A stretch of 64,000 nucleotides of DNA, from assembly GCF_014873915.1 (NCBI RefSeq), contig NZ_JADBEJ010000005.1, positions 744,001 to 808,000 of the forward strand, written 5' to 3'. This document shows, piece after piece, positions 40,707 to 50,500 of this stretch (position 1 is the first letter of the stretch; the number at the start of each line of letters is the position of its first letter). The position numbers were made by a program, and so were the translations under genes. Under the pieces are notes generated by a model. It was not told where the DNA came from, searched no databases, and saw nothing but the letters and a program-made list of their open reading frames with translations. Source of the stretch: Amycolatopsis roodepoortensis (GTDB taxonomy: Bacteria > Actinomycetota > Actinomycetes > Mycobacteriales > Pseudonocardiaceae).

Positions 40707-42236
40707 GTGCGACTGACCGACTACCTCGACAAGGGCGCTTCACTCGATCCGGCGGCGCCCTGCCTCACGATGGGCGACACGTCCCTCAGCTACGCCGACG
40801 TGCGGGAACTCTCGTGGCGGGTGGGGCGGGCGCTGGCCCGCTCCGGTGTCAAGCCCGGCGACAAGGTGGCGATCCTGTCCGGGAACGATCCCCTGTCGTT
40901 CGCCTGCGTCTTCGGTATCAGCCGGGCAGGCGCAGTGTGGTGCCCGGTCAATCCGCGCAACGAGGCCGCCGAGAACAGGGAGCTGCTCGACCTGTTCGAC
41001 TGCACCTGCCTTCTGGTGCAGGAGTCCTTCGCACCGCTCGTCTCCCGGATGCTCCCCGACCTGCCGAAACTGTCCACAGTGGTCTGCCTCGACGGTTCGA
41101 TGCCCGGCGCGGTAACGTTTTCCGACTGGCTCGACGACGCCGAGCCCTGGGAAGAGAGCCCACCGGACGACCTGGTCCTGCTCGTCGGCACCGGCGGCAC
41201 CACCGGACGGCCCAAGGCGGTGATGCTCAGCGGCACCAACGTCGAGACGATGTCGGCGCTCACTCTGATGAGCTATCCGTTCACCGGGCGGCCGCGTTAC
41301 CTGGCGCTCGCCCCGCTGACGCACGCGGCCGGCGTGCTCTGTTTCCCGGTCCTGACGCTCGGCGGCGAGATCGTCGTGATGCCGTCGCCGGACCTCGGCG
41401 AATTCCTCGCGCTGATCGAAAGCCGCCACATCACGCACACCTTCCTGCCGCCGACGCTGATCTATCTCCTGCTCGACAATCCGGCGCTGGACGGCGCCGA
41501 TCTTTCGTCACTGCAATGCCTTTGGTACGGCGCCGCACCGATGTCGGCCACGAAACTCGCCGAAGCGATCACCCGGATCGGTCCCGTCTTCGGCCAGTTG
41601 TTCGGCCAGAGCGAGGCGCCCATGATGATCTCCACGCTCTCCCCCGCCGACCACGTCCATCCTGACGGCTCGCTCGCCCTCGAACGGTTCACCTCGGCGG
41701 GCAGGCCCACCCCGCTCACCCAGGTCGCGATCATGTCCGGGACGGGCGAGCTGCTCCCGCCCGGCGAACGCGGCGAGATCGTCGTCCGCGGTTCTCTCGT
41801 GATGCTCGGCTACTACAAGAATCCGGACGCCACGGCGGAAGCGAGCGCGCACGGCTGGCATCACACCGGCGACATCGGGTATCTCGACGACGACCACTAT
41901 CTCTACATCGTCGACCGCGCCAAGGACATGATCATCACCGGCGGCTTCAACGTCTATTCGGCCGAGGTCGAGCAGGCGCTCATGGCCCACGAAGCGGTGC
42001 GGGACTGCGCCGTCATCGGGCTGCCGCACGAGAAATGGGGCGAGCAGATCACCGCCGTCGTCCAGCTCCACACCGGGAAGACCGTGGCGGCGCGAGAACT
42101 CCGCGCCGCGGTCAAGGAACGGCTGGGCGGTATCAAGACCCCCAAGGAGATCCTGCTTTGGCCGGATCTCCCCCGGTCCAAGATCGGCAAGGTGCTCAAG
42201 ACCGAGATCCGGAAAACCTTGCTGGACAACGGCTAG
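40707..42236 (+). CDS. Acyl-CoA synthetase (AMP-binding enzyme)
   Basis: 509 residues from GTG 40707 (GGGAGGAC upstream). Adenylate-forming motifs: A3 GTGGTTGRPK (K170), A5 FGQSEAP, A7 GWHHTGD, hinge GGFNVYS, and C-terminal Lys in KIGKVL (K495). It activates a carboxylic acid to acyl-AMP and then acyl-CoA. Last gene of the TetR-controlled operon. Its TAG stop shares a CTAG with the stop of the convergent Lrp gene. Confidence 0.93.
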   Translation: MRLTDYLDKGASLDPAAPCLTMGDTSLSYADVRELSWRVGRALARSGVKPGDKVAILSGNDPLSFACVFGISRAGAVWCPVNPRNEAAENRELLDLFDCTCLLVQESFAPLVSRMLPDLPKLSTVVCLDGSMPGAVTFSDWLDDAEPWEESPPDDLVLLVGTGGTTGRPKAVMLSGTNVETMSALTLMSYPFTGRPRYLALAPLTHAAGVLCFPVLTLGGEIVVMPSPDLGEFLALIESRHITHTFLPPTLIYLLLDNPALDGADLSSLQCLWYGAAPMSATKLAEAITRIGPVFGQLFGQSEAPMMISTLSPADHVHPDGSLALERFTSAGRPTPLTQVAIMSGTGELLPPGERGEIVVRGSLVMLGYYKNPDATAEASAHGWHHTGDIGYLDDDHYLYIVDRAKDMIITGGFNVYSAEVEQALMAHEAVRDCAVIGLPHEKWGEQITAVVQLHTGKTVAARELRAAVKERLGGIKTPKEILLWPDLPRSKIGKVLKTEIRKTLLDNG

Positions 42237-43138
42237 CGCCGCGCGAGTTCTTCCGCGGTCGGCAACGGCCACTCGTAGCGTTCCTTGGCGATGCGGAGGT
42301 GCACCCACGTCTCCGCGGTCACGACGTCGGGCCTGCCACTGATCGCTTCGAGCGCCCGGTCGAGGTCACGGGCGGACTGCGCCGCGATGGTGGCGACGAC
42401 GTCGAACCGGCCGATGGTCCTGGCCAGGAACTCGGTGTCGTCGCGCGCGGCGAGCGCCGCGGTCACCGAGTCACCGGCGCCCCGCACGTTGAGGCCGATC
42501 CCGCAGACCAGACCGGCGTCCGGGCGGGCGCGGCTGAGCACCGGCGCGATCCGGATGACGTCGTGTTCCAGGAGGAAACGCACGCGGGTGCGGGTGGCCG
42601 ACGGCGAAAGCCCGACGTGCCCGGCGATGCTCGCGTAACTTTCCCTGCCGTCGGCCTGCAACCGCAGCATGATCGCGAGGTCGCGGTCGTCGAGCCGGAG
42701 CCAGGGCGGCAGCGGACGGCCGGGCATGAACAGGCCCTTGACCACGTCCACGTAGACGAGCGTGTTGACCTGCTCCACCTCCGGCAGGCCGCGGATGTCC
42801 GCCACCGTGCGGTACAGCTCCGGCGAATCGGGCAGGCGCAGCTCGGCGACGGTCTGGTACTCCCCGCTCACCGCGGAGACGAACGCCGCGGCCGGTAGCG
42901 CCGCGATGGCGTCCGTCGTCGCCTGCGAGCGGCCCGAGGTGCGGATCGCGAGATGCGCGTACGCGGTCAGGCCGAGGAACTCGGGATGGACCGCCGCGAC
43001 CACGTTGAGCGAACCGTCGGCCTTCAGCTGCTCCAGCCGCGCTGATACGGCCGACCGTGACGCCCCGATGCGGTGAGCCAGATCGGCCACGCTCATCCGG
43101 CCGTCCGCGCGCAAAGCCGCGACCAACGCGTCGTCCAC
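42233..43138 (-). CDS. Double Lrp/AsnC regulator
   Basis: 301 residues from GTG 43138 (GAGGAGAACC upstream). Two AsnC-type HTH modules lie in one chain: VADLAHRIGASRSAVSARLEQL near 15-36 (partially quoted) and YASIAGHVGLSPSATRTRVRF near 160-180, each followed by a RAM-like segment. Typical Lrp proteins have one HTH and dimerise. Divergent from the amidohydrolase-transporter pair, its likely target. Confidence 0.88.
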   Translation of the reverse strand: MDDALVAALRADGRMSVADLAHRIGASRSAVSARLEQLKADGSLNVVAAVHPEFLGLTAYAHLAIRTSGRSQATTDAIAALPAAAFVSAVSGEYQTVAELRLPDSPELYRTVADIRGLPEVEQVNTLVYVDVVKGLFMPGRPLPPWLRLDDRDLAIMLRLQADGRESYASIAGHVGLSPSATRTRVRFLLEHDVIRIAPVLSRARPDAGLVCGIGLNVRGAGDSVTAALAARDDTEFLARTIGRFDVVATIAAQSARDLDRALEAISGRPDVVTAETWVHLRIAKERYEWPLPTAEELARR

Positions 43139-43347
43139 GGCGGTTCTCCTCTGCTGAATTTCCGACGGCGTGCCGAACCATATCACCGACGGGAATACCC
43201 TTAGAACAGCAGAGATTGCACGTTCTGTCTATGATTGCCGCCATATCGATCGTGAACACCGTCCGTACACGACCGATCTGATTGCGCTCTGGGTTTTCGT
43301 CGCTTACCTTCGCCCCACTTCACCGTCGAACCCCTGGAGTCCGCGCG

Positions 43348-45009
43348 ATGCGTCTGCTGCCCCTCGATCGTTCAGTCCTCGACGCGAGAGCGACGATCCT
43401 GCATCCCGACGAGCTGGTGACCGTCGACGACGCCACGGAAGGCGCCGAAGCGGTGCTCGTGTTCGGCGAGGAGATCGCCGCGGTCGGCTCGGTGGACGAG
43501 TGCCGCGCCCGTGCGGCGAGTCTCGGCCACCCCGAGCCGGACGTGCGACGTCTGCCGGGCACGCTCCTCCCGGGCTTCGTCGATCCGCACGCGCATCCCT
43601 TGATGTACGGGCAGATGATGACCTGGGTCGACTGCGGTCCCGAGCGCGCGTCGACCATTCCCGAGATCGTCGCGCTGCTTCGTGAGGCGGCCGAGAACAC
43701 CCCGGCGGCCAGGCCCGTCCGCGGTTACGGCTACGAACACCGCAACCTGGCCGAGAAACGCCATCCGCGCAAGGAAGAACTCGACGCGGTCGCCGAAGAC
43801 CGCGAGGTCTACCTCATGAACGCGAGCGGCCACGGCGGCGTGGTCAACAGCTTCACGTTGCGGCGCAACGGCGTCACCCGCGACACCCCGGATCCCGACG
43901 GCGGGGTGTTCTTCCGGGACGAGCACGGCGAGCTCACCGGGGAGCTGTCGGACGCGGCGTGCAACATCCTCACCGGCGTCACGGGGGTGAAGGTCGGGCA
44001 TCACGGGCCGAACTTCCACCTCGAGGACGAGCCGGAGGAACACGCGCGGCAGCTGGCCGCCGCGCAGGAGAAGTTCCTCGCCGCGGGGGTGACCGCGATC
44101 GGCGACGCCCAGGTGACGCGCCGCGAGTTCGACATGTACCTGCGGCTGGACGAAGCCGGGCGGCTCAAGACCCGCGTCCACATGTACTTGCTGTCGCATC
44201 TGCTGGACCAGGCCCTGGAAATGGGGCTGCACGGCGCTTTCGGCACCACGCGCCTCGCGTTCGCGGGGATCAAGTTCTACGCCGACGGCACGCTCGGCGG
44301 CTGGACCGCGTACTTCCCGGACGGCTACGTCGGCGATCCGTGCCGCACCGGGCAGCTCTACCACGACCCGAAGGACTACTCCGCACTCATCGACAAGGCT
44401 CACGAAGCCGGGCTCCAGACCGCGACCCACGCCCAGTCCCCCGACGCGATCGCCATGGTGCTCGACGCCATCGAGGACGCGCAGCATCGGAATCCCCGGC
44501 CCGACGCCCGGCACCGCATTGAGCATTGCGGGCTGCCGTCGCCGAAGCAGATCGAGCGGATGGCCGCGCTCGGCGTCCACCCGGTCAACCAGCCGCAGCA
44601 CTACTACAACTGGGGCGAAGGCGTCACCGATGCCGTCGGCACCCCGGGCGAGCGGTTCAACCCTCTCGGGGAGTTCCAGGCGGCGGGCGTCCCGGTCACG
44701 CTGAGCTCGGACGCCCCGGTCGCGGAGCCGAACCCGCTCGAAGCCATCCAGACCGCGGTGACCAGGACGACCCGCCGCGGTCACCGGCTCGGCGGCGACG
44801 AACTGCTGATCGACGTCCGGTCGGCCGTCGCCGCCCACACGATCGCCGGCGCCAGGGTGCTCGGCCGTGAACGCGACCTCGGCTCGATCACCCCCGGCAA
44901 ACGCGCCGATTTCGTGCTGCTCGGCGAGAATCCCCTCACCTGCGAGCCGGATCGGATCGCCGGTATCCGCGTGCTCGAAACCTGGATCGACGGCGAGGTG
45001 GCCCGATGA
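43348..45009 (+). CDS. YtcJ-like amidohydrolase
   Basis: 553 residues from ATG 43348. Metal site of the amidohydrolase superfamily: VDPHAHP (HxH), TATHAQS, RIEHC and LSSDAPV; GIKFYADGTLGG lies where the bridging Lys region is found. YtcJ-type enzymes hydrolyse N-acyl or imide bonds. Its stop overlaps the MFS start (ATGA), so product or substrate transport by the next gene is likely. Confidence 0.9.
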   Translation: MRLLPLDRSVLDARATILHPDELVTVDDATEGAEAVLVFGEEIAAVGSVDECRARAASLGHPEPDVRRLPGTLLPGFVDPHAHPLMYGQMMTWVDCGPERASTIPEIVALLREAAENTPAARPVRGYGYEHRNLAEKRHPRKEELDAVAEDREVYLMNASGHGGVVNSFTLRRNGVTRDTPDPDGGVFFRDEHGELTGELSDAACNILTGVTGVKVGHHGPNFHLEDEPEEHARQLAAAQEKFLAAGVTAIGDAQVTRREFDMYLRLDEAGRLKTRVHMYLLSHLLDQALEMGLHGAFGTTRLAFAGIKFYADGTLGGWTAYFPDGYVGDPCRTGQLYHDPKDYSALIDKAHEAGLQTATHAQSPDAIAMVLDAIEDAQHRNPRPDARHRIEHCGLPSPKQIERMAALGVHPVNQPQHYYNWGEGVTDAVGTPGERFNPLGEFQAAGVPVTLSSDAPVAEPNPLEAIQTAVTRTTRRGHRLGGDELLIDVRSAVAAHTIAGARVLGRERDLGSITPGKRADFVLLGENPLTCEPDRIAGIRVLETWIDGEVAR

Positions 45010-46286
45010 CAGTCCAGACCGACACCCACTCGCTCCGCCGGGCCCGCCGGGCCGGGCTCGCGGCCTTCGTCGGCACCACGATCGAGTGGTACGACTTCTA
45101 CATCTACGCCACGGCGGCGAGCCTGGTCTTCGGCACCGTGTTCTTTCCCGAAACGGGCGACCGGCTGACCGGCGTCGCGGCGGCCTTCGCGACCTACGCC
45201 GTCGGCTTCTTCGCGCGGCCGCTCGGCGGCATCGTGTTCGGGCACGTCGGTGACCGGGTCGGCCGCAAGACCGCGCTCGTGGTGACCCTGACCATGATGG
45301 GCGCGGCGACCTTCCTCGTCGGCTGCCTGCCCGGCTACGCGCAGATCGGCACGTGGGCGCCCATCCTGCTGGTGGTGCTCAGGTTCGTCCAAGGGCTCGC
45401 CGTCGGCGGCGAGTGGGGCGGCGCCGTGCTCATGGCCGTCGAACACGCGCCACCGGACAAGAAGACCTTCTACGGCGCGTTCGCGCAGGCGGGGAACCCC
45501 GCGGGCGCGCTGCTGGCCACCGGTCTGTTCAGTCTCCTGAGCACCGGCGGCACCGAATGGCTCACCACGTGGGGCTGGCGGATCCCGTTCTTCGCGTCGG
45601 TGCTGCTCATCGGCGTCGGCCTCATCGTGCGGCTGAAGGTCGAAGAGTCCCCGGTCTTCGAGGAGACCGTCGAAGAAACCGGCGTGCCCATCCTGTACGC
45701 CGTCCGGACGAACTGGAAGCCGATCCTGCTGGGCATCTGCGTGCTGCCCGTCGCGGTCGGCGGCTATTACCTGGTCACCACCTTCGCGACGGCGTACGCG
45801 ACCGATCCGGCCGTCGGCGTCTCCGAATCGCTCGTGCTCAACGCGCTCACCATCGCCGCGTTCGTCGAACTGGTCGTCAGCTTCGGCGCGGCCTGGCTCG
45901 GTGATCGCTTCGGCCGCGTGCGGGTGGTCGTGATCGGCCTCGCCGGTGTCGCCGTGCTCGCGGCTCCGCAGTTCCTGGTGCTCTCGACCAAGAACGCGGC
46001 GCTGATCATCGCGGCGTTCGTGGCGATGCGCCTGGCGATGACGGCGACCTACAGCCCGATCGCCGCCGTCCTGTCGCAGATGTTCCGGCCGCGGGCGCGC
46101 TACACCAGCATCTCGCTGTCCTACCAGCTGGCGGGCGCGCTCTTCGGCGGCCTCTCACCGCTGGTTTCGACGCTGCTGTTCCAGGCGACCGGCAGTATCT
46201 GGCCGGCGATCGGCCTGCTGATCGGCATGTGCGTGCTGAGCATCGTCTGCGTGCTGGCCGCGCCACAGCACACCGACGAGGTTTAG
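45006..46286 (+). CDS. MFS transporter, metabolite:H+ symporter (MHS) type
   Basis: 426 residues with about 12 membrane helices. EWYDFYIYATA (TM1) and GHVGDRVGRKTALV (loop 2-3) are MHS/ShiA-ProP-type signatures. GGEWGGAVLM is TM4. Coupled to the amidohydrolase gene by a 4-bp overlap; the substrate is probably the amide or acid handled by it. 4-bp convergent overlap with the ALDH gene. Confidence 0.92.
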   Translation: MTVQTDTHSLRRARRAGLAAFVGTTIEWYDFYIYATAASLVFGTVFFPETGDRLTGVAAAFATYAVGFFARPLGGIVFGHVGDRVGRKTALVVTLTMMGAATFLVGCLPGYAQIGTWAPILLVVLRFVQGLAVGGEWGGAVLMAVEHAPPDKKTFYGAFAQAGNPAGALLATGLFSLLSTGGTEWLTTWGWRIPFFASVLLIGVGLIVRLKVEESPVFEETVEETGVPILYAVRTNWKPILLGICVLPVAVGGYYLVTTFATAYATDPAVGVSESLVLNALTIAAFVELVVSFGAAWLGDRFGRVRVVVIGLAGVAVLAAPQFLVLSTKNAALIIAAFVAMRLAMTATYSPIAAVLSQMFRPRARYTSISLSYQLAGALFGGLSPLVSTLLFQATGSIWPAIGLLIGMCVLSIVCVLAAPQHTDEV

Positions 46287-47857
46287 CGGATGCGCAGCCG
46301 CCGCATGAGTTTCAGCCCGGACAGCATCCCTTCGACGTACTTCTCGTAGGTCTGGCCGCCGCGGGGACCCATCACCTGCTTCTTGAGCACCGCCACGTTC
46401 TTGACGTCGGTGTACTTGAGCAGACCCTGGTCCCCGTGGCGGGCACCGACGCCCGAATTCTTGACCCCGCCGGACGGCGTCCCCTTCGAGGCGTACGCGG
46501 TGGCCAGGATGTCGTTGATGTTGACGTTGCCGGACTCGATCCGCGCGGCCACGGCGCGCGCGGCGCCGACGTCGGCGCCCCAGACCGAGGCGTTGAGGCC
46601 GTACTCGGTGTCGTTGGCCAGCGCGACGGCCTCGTCGACCGTGCGGTACTTGTGCAGTGCGACAACGGGTCCGAACGTTTCGGTGACACCGCAGAGCATG
46701 TCCTTCGTGACGCCTTCGAGGATCGTCGGTTCGAAGAACGCCGGGCCGAGATCGGGCCGCGGCTTTCCTCCACAAAGGACGGTCGCACCCTTGGCGACGG
46801 CGTCGTCCACATGGGACTTGACCCGGCTCATGTGGTCGACGGAGACGAGCGAGCCCATGTCCGGTCCGAAGTCATAGGCGGCGCGGACGTCGAGCGACTT
46901 GGTCTTGGCCACGTACGCGTTCTTGAACTCGTCGTAACGGGACTCCGGCAGGTAGATCCGCTCGATGTGCATGCAGATCTGCCCGGTGTTGCCGAAAGCG
47001 CCGAAGATGGCGCCCTGCACGGTCTCGGCGAGGTCTGCGTCTTCGACGACGATCATCGGGTTCTTACCGCCGAGTTCGAGACAGCAGCCGATGAGGTTGC
47101 GGCCCGCCCGTTCGCCGATCACCCGGCCGGTGGCGGTGGAACCGGTGAACATCACGTAGTTCGCCTGGTCGATGAGCGTCGGGCCGACGTCCGGGCCCTC
47201 GCCGCACACGACCTGGAACAACCCCTTCGGCAGTCCCGCCTTCTCCAGCAGCTCGACGCCGTAGAGCGGGGAGAGCGCGGTCTTGTTGTCGGGTTTCAGC
47301 ACCACCGCGTTGCCGGCCATCAACGCCGGGACGGCGTCGGAAATGCCGGTGGCGAACGGGAAGTTCCACGGCGCGATGATCCCGACCACGCCCTTGGGCT
47401 GCCTGACTTCGGTCGACGTCGTCAGGAACGGCACGGGCCCGCCCCGTTTGGTCGGTGCCAGCAGTTTGGCGGCCCGCGTGAGGTAATGGCTCATCACCAT
47501 CGCCGGATCGCAGGTCTCCTCGATCGCCATCCGCCGGTTCTTGCCGCTCTCGACCTGGATGAGGTCGGTGACGGCCGGTGCGTTGTCGACGAAGAGCGTA
47601 TGCGCCCGTTTGAACACCTCCAGGCGCTGCTTGAGCGGGGTGGCGGCCCATTTCTCCTGCGCGGAGCGCGCGGTGGTGAACGCCTGCTCGATGTCGGCGG
47701 GAGTCGACTGGGGCAGCTCGACGAGCACGTCGCCGGTGTAGACCTCGGTGAGTTTCCAGGTCAAGCCGGACGAGCCCGGCACGCGTGCGACGAGCCGTTG
47801 GAGGAACGCGTCGGTCACCGACGCCGGTCGGGTGAGCGCGAGCGGTGTGACGGTCAT
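46283..47857 (-). CDS. Aldehyde dehydrogenase (succinate-semialdehyde type)
   Basis: 524 residues. APWNFPF, FTGSTATGR, E261 in LELGGKNP and catalytic C295 in GNTGQICMHIE mark the NAD(P) aldehyde dehydrogenase superfamily. The extended C-terminus and residue pattern fit the succinate-semialdehyde dehydrogenase group common in actinomycetes, but substrate may differ. It begins 13 bp after the GMC oxidoreductase stop and is probably co-transcribed with it. Confidence 0.9.
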   Translation of the reverse strand: MTVTPLALTRPASVTDAFLQRLVARVPGSSGLTWKLTEVYTGDVLVELPQSTPADIEQAFTTARSAQEKWAATPLKQRLEVFKRAHTLFVDNAPAVTDLIQVESGKNRRMAIEETCDPAMVMSHYLTRAAKLLAPTKRGGPVPFLTTSTEVRQPKGVVGIIAPWNFPFATGISDAVPALMAGNAVVLKPDNKTALSPLYGVELLEKAGLPKGLFQVVCGEGPDVGPTLIDQANYVMFTGSTATGRVIGERAGRNLIGCCLELGGKNPMIVVEDADLAETVQGAIFGAFGNTGQICMHIERIYLPESRYDEFKNAYVAKTKSLDVRAAYDFGPDMGSLVSVDHMSRVKSHVDDAVAKGATVLCGGKPRPDLGPAFFEPTILEGVTKDMLCGVTETFGPVVALHKYRTVDEAVALANDTEYGLNASVWGADVGAARAVAARIESGNVNINDILATAYASKGTPSGGVKNSGVGARHGDQGLLKYTDVKNVAVLKKQVMGPRGGQTYEKYVEGMLSGLKLMRRLRIR

Positions 47858-47870
47858 GGCCCTCTTTCCG

Positions 47871-49499
47871 TCAGTTGTCCTGGAGAACGAGCTGCGCGCC
47901 CATCTCGCCGATCATGATGGCGGGCGCGTTGGTGTTGCCGCCGGTGATCGACGGCATGATCGAGGCGTCGCAGACCCGCAGGCCGTCGACGCCGCGGACC
48001 TTCAGGTCAGGGCTGACGACGGCGAGTTCGTCGACGCCCATCCGGCAGGTGCCGACGCCGTGGTAGACCGACGTCGCGCGGTTCAGGATCGCATCGCGTA
48101 GCTCCTGGCCCTGCAATGCCTTGCCCGGGTGGAGTTCTTCCTTGATCGAGCCGTTGAACGCCTTCGACGCGAAGATCTCGCGCACCATTTCCGAGCCCTC
48201 GCCGAGCAGTTCGAGATCGGCCGGATCGGACAGGTACTGCGGATCGATCAGCGGCGCCGCCGTGGGATCGGCCGAAGCGAGGCGCAGCGTGCCGCGGCTC
48301 TTCGGGTAGATCAGCGTGGTCAAGACGGTGAGCGCGGGCCGTTTGTCGACGTCGTGCCGGATCGGCGCGTCCTGGTTGGGCGTCACGTACGCCCACGGCA
48401 GGAGGTGCAGCTGGAGGTCGGGCACCTCGGCGGCCTGAGAGGTCTTGAGGAAGGCGACCGCCTCGAAGACCGAGTTCGCCAGGAACGTCGTCCCGGGCCG
48501 CATCAGTTCGCTGACGAGGCCGCGCGCGAAGTACGGCGGCGTGCCCCTGTTCTTGCTCGACGACGCGCGGAAGGTCAGCGCGTGGAACATGTGGTCGTGC
48601 AGGTTGTCGCCCACCGGCAGATCCGCGACGACGTCGATGCCGTGCTCCTTGAGGTGCTCGGCGTGGCCGATCCCGGACAGCATCAGCAGCTGCGCGGATC
48701 CGATGAAACCCGCCGAGAGGATGACCTCCTTGCCCGCACGGACGATTCGCTGTCCCCCGTTCGCGTCGACGACCTCGACGCCGACCGCGCGGCCGTTCTC
48801 GATGACCACCTTCTTCGCCAGCACGCCGGACTGGACCTCCAGTGTGGCCGGCGCGAGGTGGTGGATATAGCCGCGCGAGGCGCTGTAGCGCAGGCCGTCG
48901 GCGGCGTTCTGCTGCATCCGGCTGACGCCCTCTTGCGACCCGGCGTTGTAGTCGTCGAGGATCTCGCAGCCGATCGCCTCGGCGGTCGCCTGGAGGAACT
49001 GGAGCGTGCCCTCCTGCGGGGTCTTGTTGCGGGTGACCCGGATCGGCCCGCCCGCGCCTCGGAACTCGGTCTCGCCGTCCTCGAAGTCCTCCATCCGCTT
49101 GTACGCGGCGTTGACACTGTCGGCGTCCCAGCCCTTGTTGCCCTCGGCGGCCCAGGAATCGAAGTTGGCGCGGTTGCCGCGGACGTAGACCATGCCGTTG
49201 ATGGAGCTGGAACCGCCGACCACCTTGCCGCGCGGCACCGGCATCCGGCGATCGAGAACGTGTTTCTGCGGCACCGAGTAGTAGCCCCAGTCGAACGGTT
49301 TCTTGAGCTGGGGCACCGCGTGCATCGGGCCGACCAGCCCCGGCTTCCTGACGAGCAGCTTGTCGTCGCTCTTACCCGCCTCGAGCACGATCACGCTGGC
49401 ACCGGACTCCGCCAGCCGCCCCGCGATCGCGGCTCCCGAGCTGCCCGATCCGACGACCACGTAGTCGGCCTCGTCGCCGCGCGCAGCCCTGTTCGCCAT
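47871..49499 (-). CDS. GMC-family FAD oxidoreductase (choline dehydrogenase-like)
   Basis: 542 residues from ATG 49499 (GAGGAGCGGAC upstream). FAD loop VVVGSGSSGAAIAGRL, GGSSSINGMVYVRGN (PS00623 type), and catalytic-site TSVYHGVGTCRMG plus GGNTNAPAIMIGEMGA near the C-terminus. Alcohol to aldehyde oxidation, with the ALDH next to it completing aldehyde to acid. A KstR-type box lies in its promoter. Confidence 0.92.
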   Translation of the reverse strand: MANRAARGDEADYVVVGSGSSGAAIAGRLAESGASVIVLEAGKSDDKLLVRKPGLVGPMHAVPQLKKPFDWGYYSVPQKHVLDRRMPVPRGKVVGGSSSINGMVYVRGNRANFDSWAAEGNKGWDADSVNAAYKRMEDFEDGETEFRGAGGPIRVTRNKTPQEGTLQFLQATAEAIGCEILDDYNAGSQEGVSRMQQNAADGLRYSASRGYIHHLAPATLEVQSGVLAKKVVIENGRAVGVEVVDANGGQRIVRAGKEVILSAGFIGSAQLLMLSGIGHAEHLKEHGIDVVADLPVGDNLHDHMFHALTFRASSSKNRGTPPYFARGLVSELMRPGTTFLANSVFEAVAFLKTSQAAEVPDLQLHLLPWAYVTPNQDAPIRHDVDKRPALTVLTTLIYPKSRGTLRLASADPTAAPLIDPQYLSDPADLELLGEGSEMVREIFASKAFNGSIKEELHPGKALQGQELRDAILNRATSVYHGVGTCRMGVDELAVVSPDLKVRGVDGLRVCDASIMPSITGGNTNAPAIMIGEMGAQLVLQDN

Positions 49500-49528
49500 G
49501 TCCGCTCCTCGGTCCGCCCACCGTGCAG

Positions 49529-49548
49529 AACTGTAACCTGTTCTAGTT
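49529..49548. promoter_or_regulatory. KstR-type operator upstream of the GMC gene
   Basis: On the minus strand AACTAGAACAGGTTACAGTT fits TnnAACnnGTTnnA exactly in its centre (49532-49545), extended by AACT...AGTT. It lies 30-49 bp before the GMC start. Confidence 0.6.
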
Positions 49549-49616
49549 CTGTCACCGTATAGCGAGACCGGCCGGTTCCGCAACGGGCGGTCGCTCCCCG
49601 GCCGGTCTTCGAGACC

Positions 49617-50456
49617 TCAGCGCAGCGGTTCGAGAACCTTCGCCAGCGGCTCCAGCACGGCCGGGGTGTGCGGCGGCGGCAGGTAGATGATCGCCAGGTC
49701 GAGGCCCGCTTCACCGAGGGCTTCGGCGTCCGCGGCGACCTTGGCGAAGTCCCCGTCCGTGCCGAGACGGACGTGCGAGGACAAGGTGATCTCCTTCGGA
49801 TCCCGCCCGATGTCCGCGCAGTGCCGGTGCAACACCTCGCGCTTGTGCGCGAACTCCTCCGGCGTGCCGCCGACGAAGTTCCAGTGCTGGGCGTACTTCG
49901 CGGCCGTGCGCAGGGTCCGCTTCTCGCCGCTGCCGCCGATGCAGATCGGGGGATGCGGCTTCTGCACGCCCTTCGGTTCACAGCGGGCGTCGGTCAGCTG
50001 GTAGTGCTCGCCCTGGAACGTGGTGGTCTCCTGGGTCAGCAGGCCGACGAGGACCTCGCAGGCCTCCTCGAACCGGTCACTGCGTTCCTTGATGGTGCCC
50101 AGTTCCATGCCGTACGCGCCGGATTCCTCCTCGTTCCAGCCCGCGCCGACGCCGATCTCCAGCCGTCCGCCGGAAACGATGTCCAGCGTCGCGGCCATGT
50201 TCGCGAGAAGCGCGGGGTGACGGTAGTGGATCCCGCTGACCAGCGTGCCCAGCCGGAGCCGTTTCGTGGCCTGCGCGAGCGCGGTGAGCGTCACCCACCC
50301 TTCCAGGCACGGACCGGTCGAATCCGAGAAAATGGGATAGAAGTGATCGAAGGTCCAGCCGGATTCGAAGAGTTCGATCTCGTCGGCGGCCTGCCAGACG
50401 GCGAGCATGTCGGACCAGACGGTGTCCTGCGGCGAAGTCTTGATGGCGAATCGCAT
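49617..50456 (-). CDS. LLM-class F420-dependent oxidoreductase
   Basis: 279 residues from ATG 50456. LLM barrel: GTLVSGIHYRHPALLANMA, IGVGAGWNEEE, IGGSGEKRTLR. This set is frequent in the F420-dependent TIGR03560-like group. It follows the CaiB and ACAD genes on the same strand after a 44-bp gap, so it might belong to the same operon. Confidence 0.87.
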   Translation of the reverse strand: MRFAIKTSPQDTVWSDMLAVWQAADEIELFESGWTFDHFYPIFSDSTGPCLEGWVTLTALAQATKRLRLGTLVSGIHYRHPALLANMAATLDIVSGGRLEIGVGAGWNEEESGAYGMELGTIKERSDRFEEACEVLVGLLTQETTTFQGEHYQLTDARCEPKGVQKPHPPICIGGSGEKRTLRTAAKYAQHWNFVGGTPEEFAHKREVLHRHCADIGRDPKEITLSSHVRLGTDGDFAKVAADAEALGEAGLDLAIIYLPPPHTPAVLEPLAKVLEPLR

Positions 50457-50500
50457 GATCTCGAGCGTAAACCTGGAGTTCCTCCAGTCGCTCCCGCAAT

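Noticed and set aside
43139..43347. Clear Lrp-type operator between Lrp and amidohydrolase genes
   Set aside because: AT-richer patches exist, but no repeat or dyad stands out enough to name.
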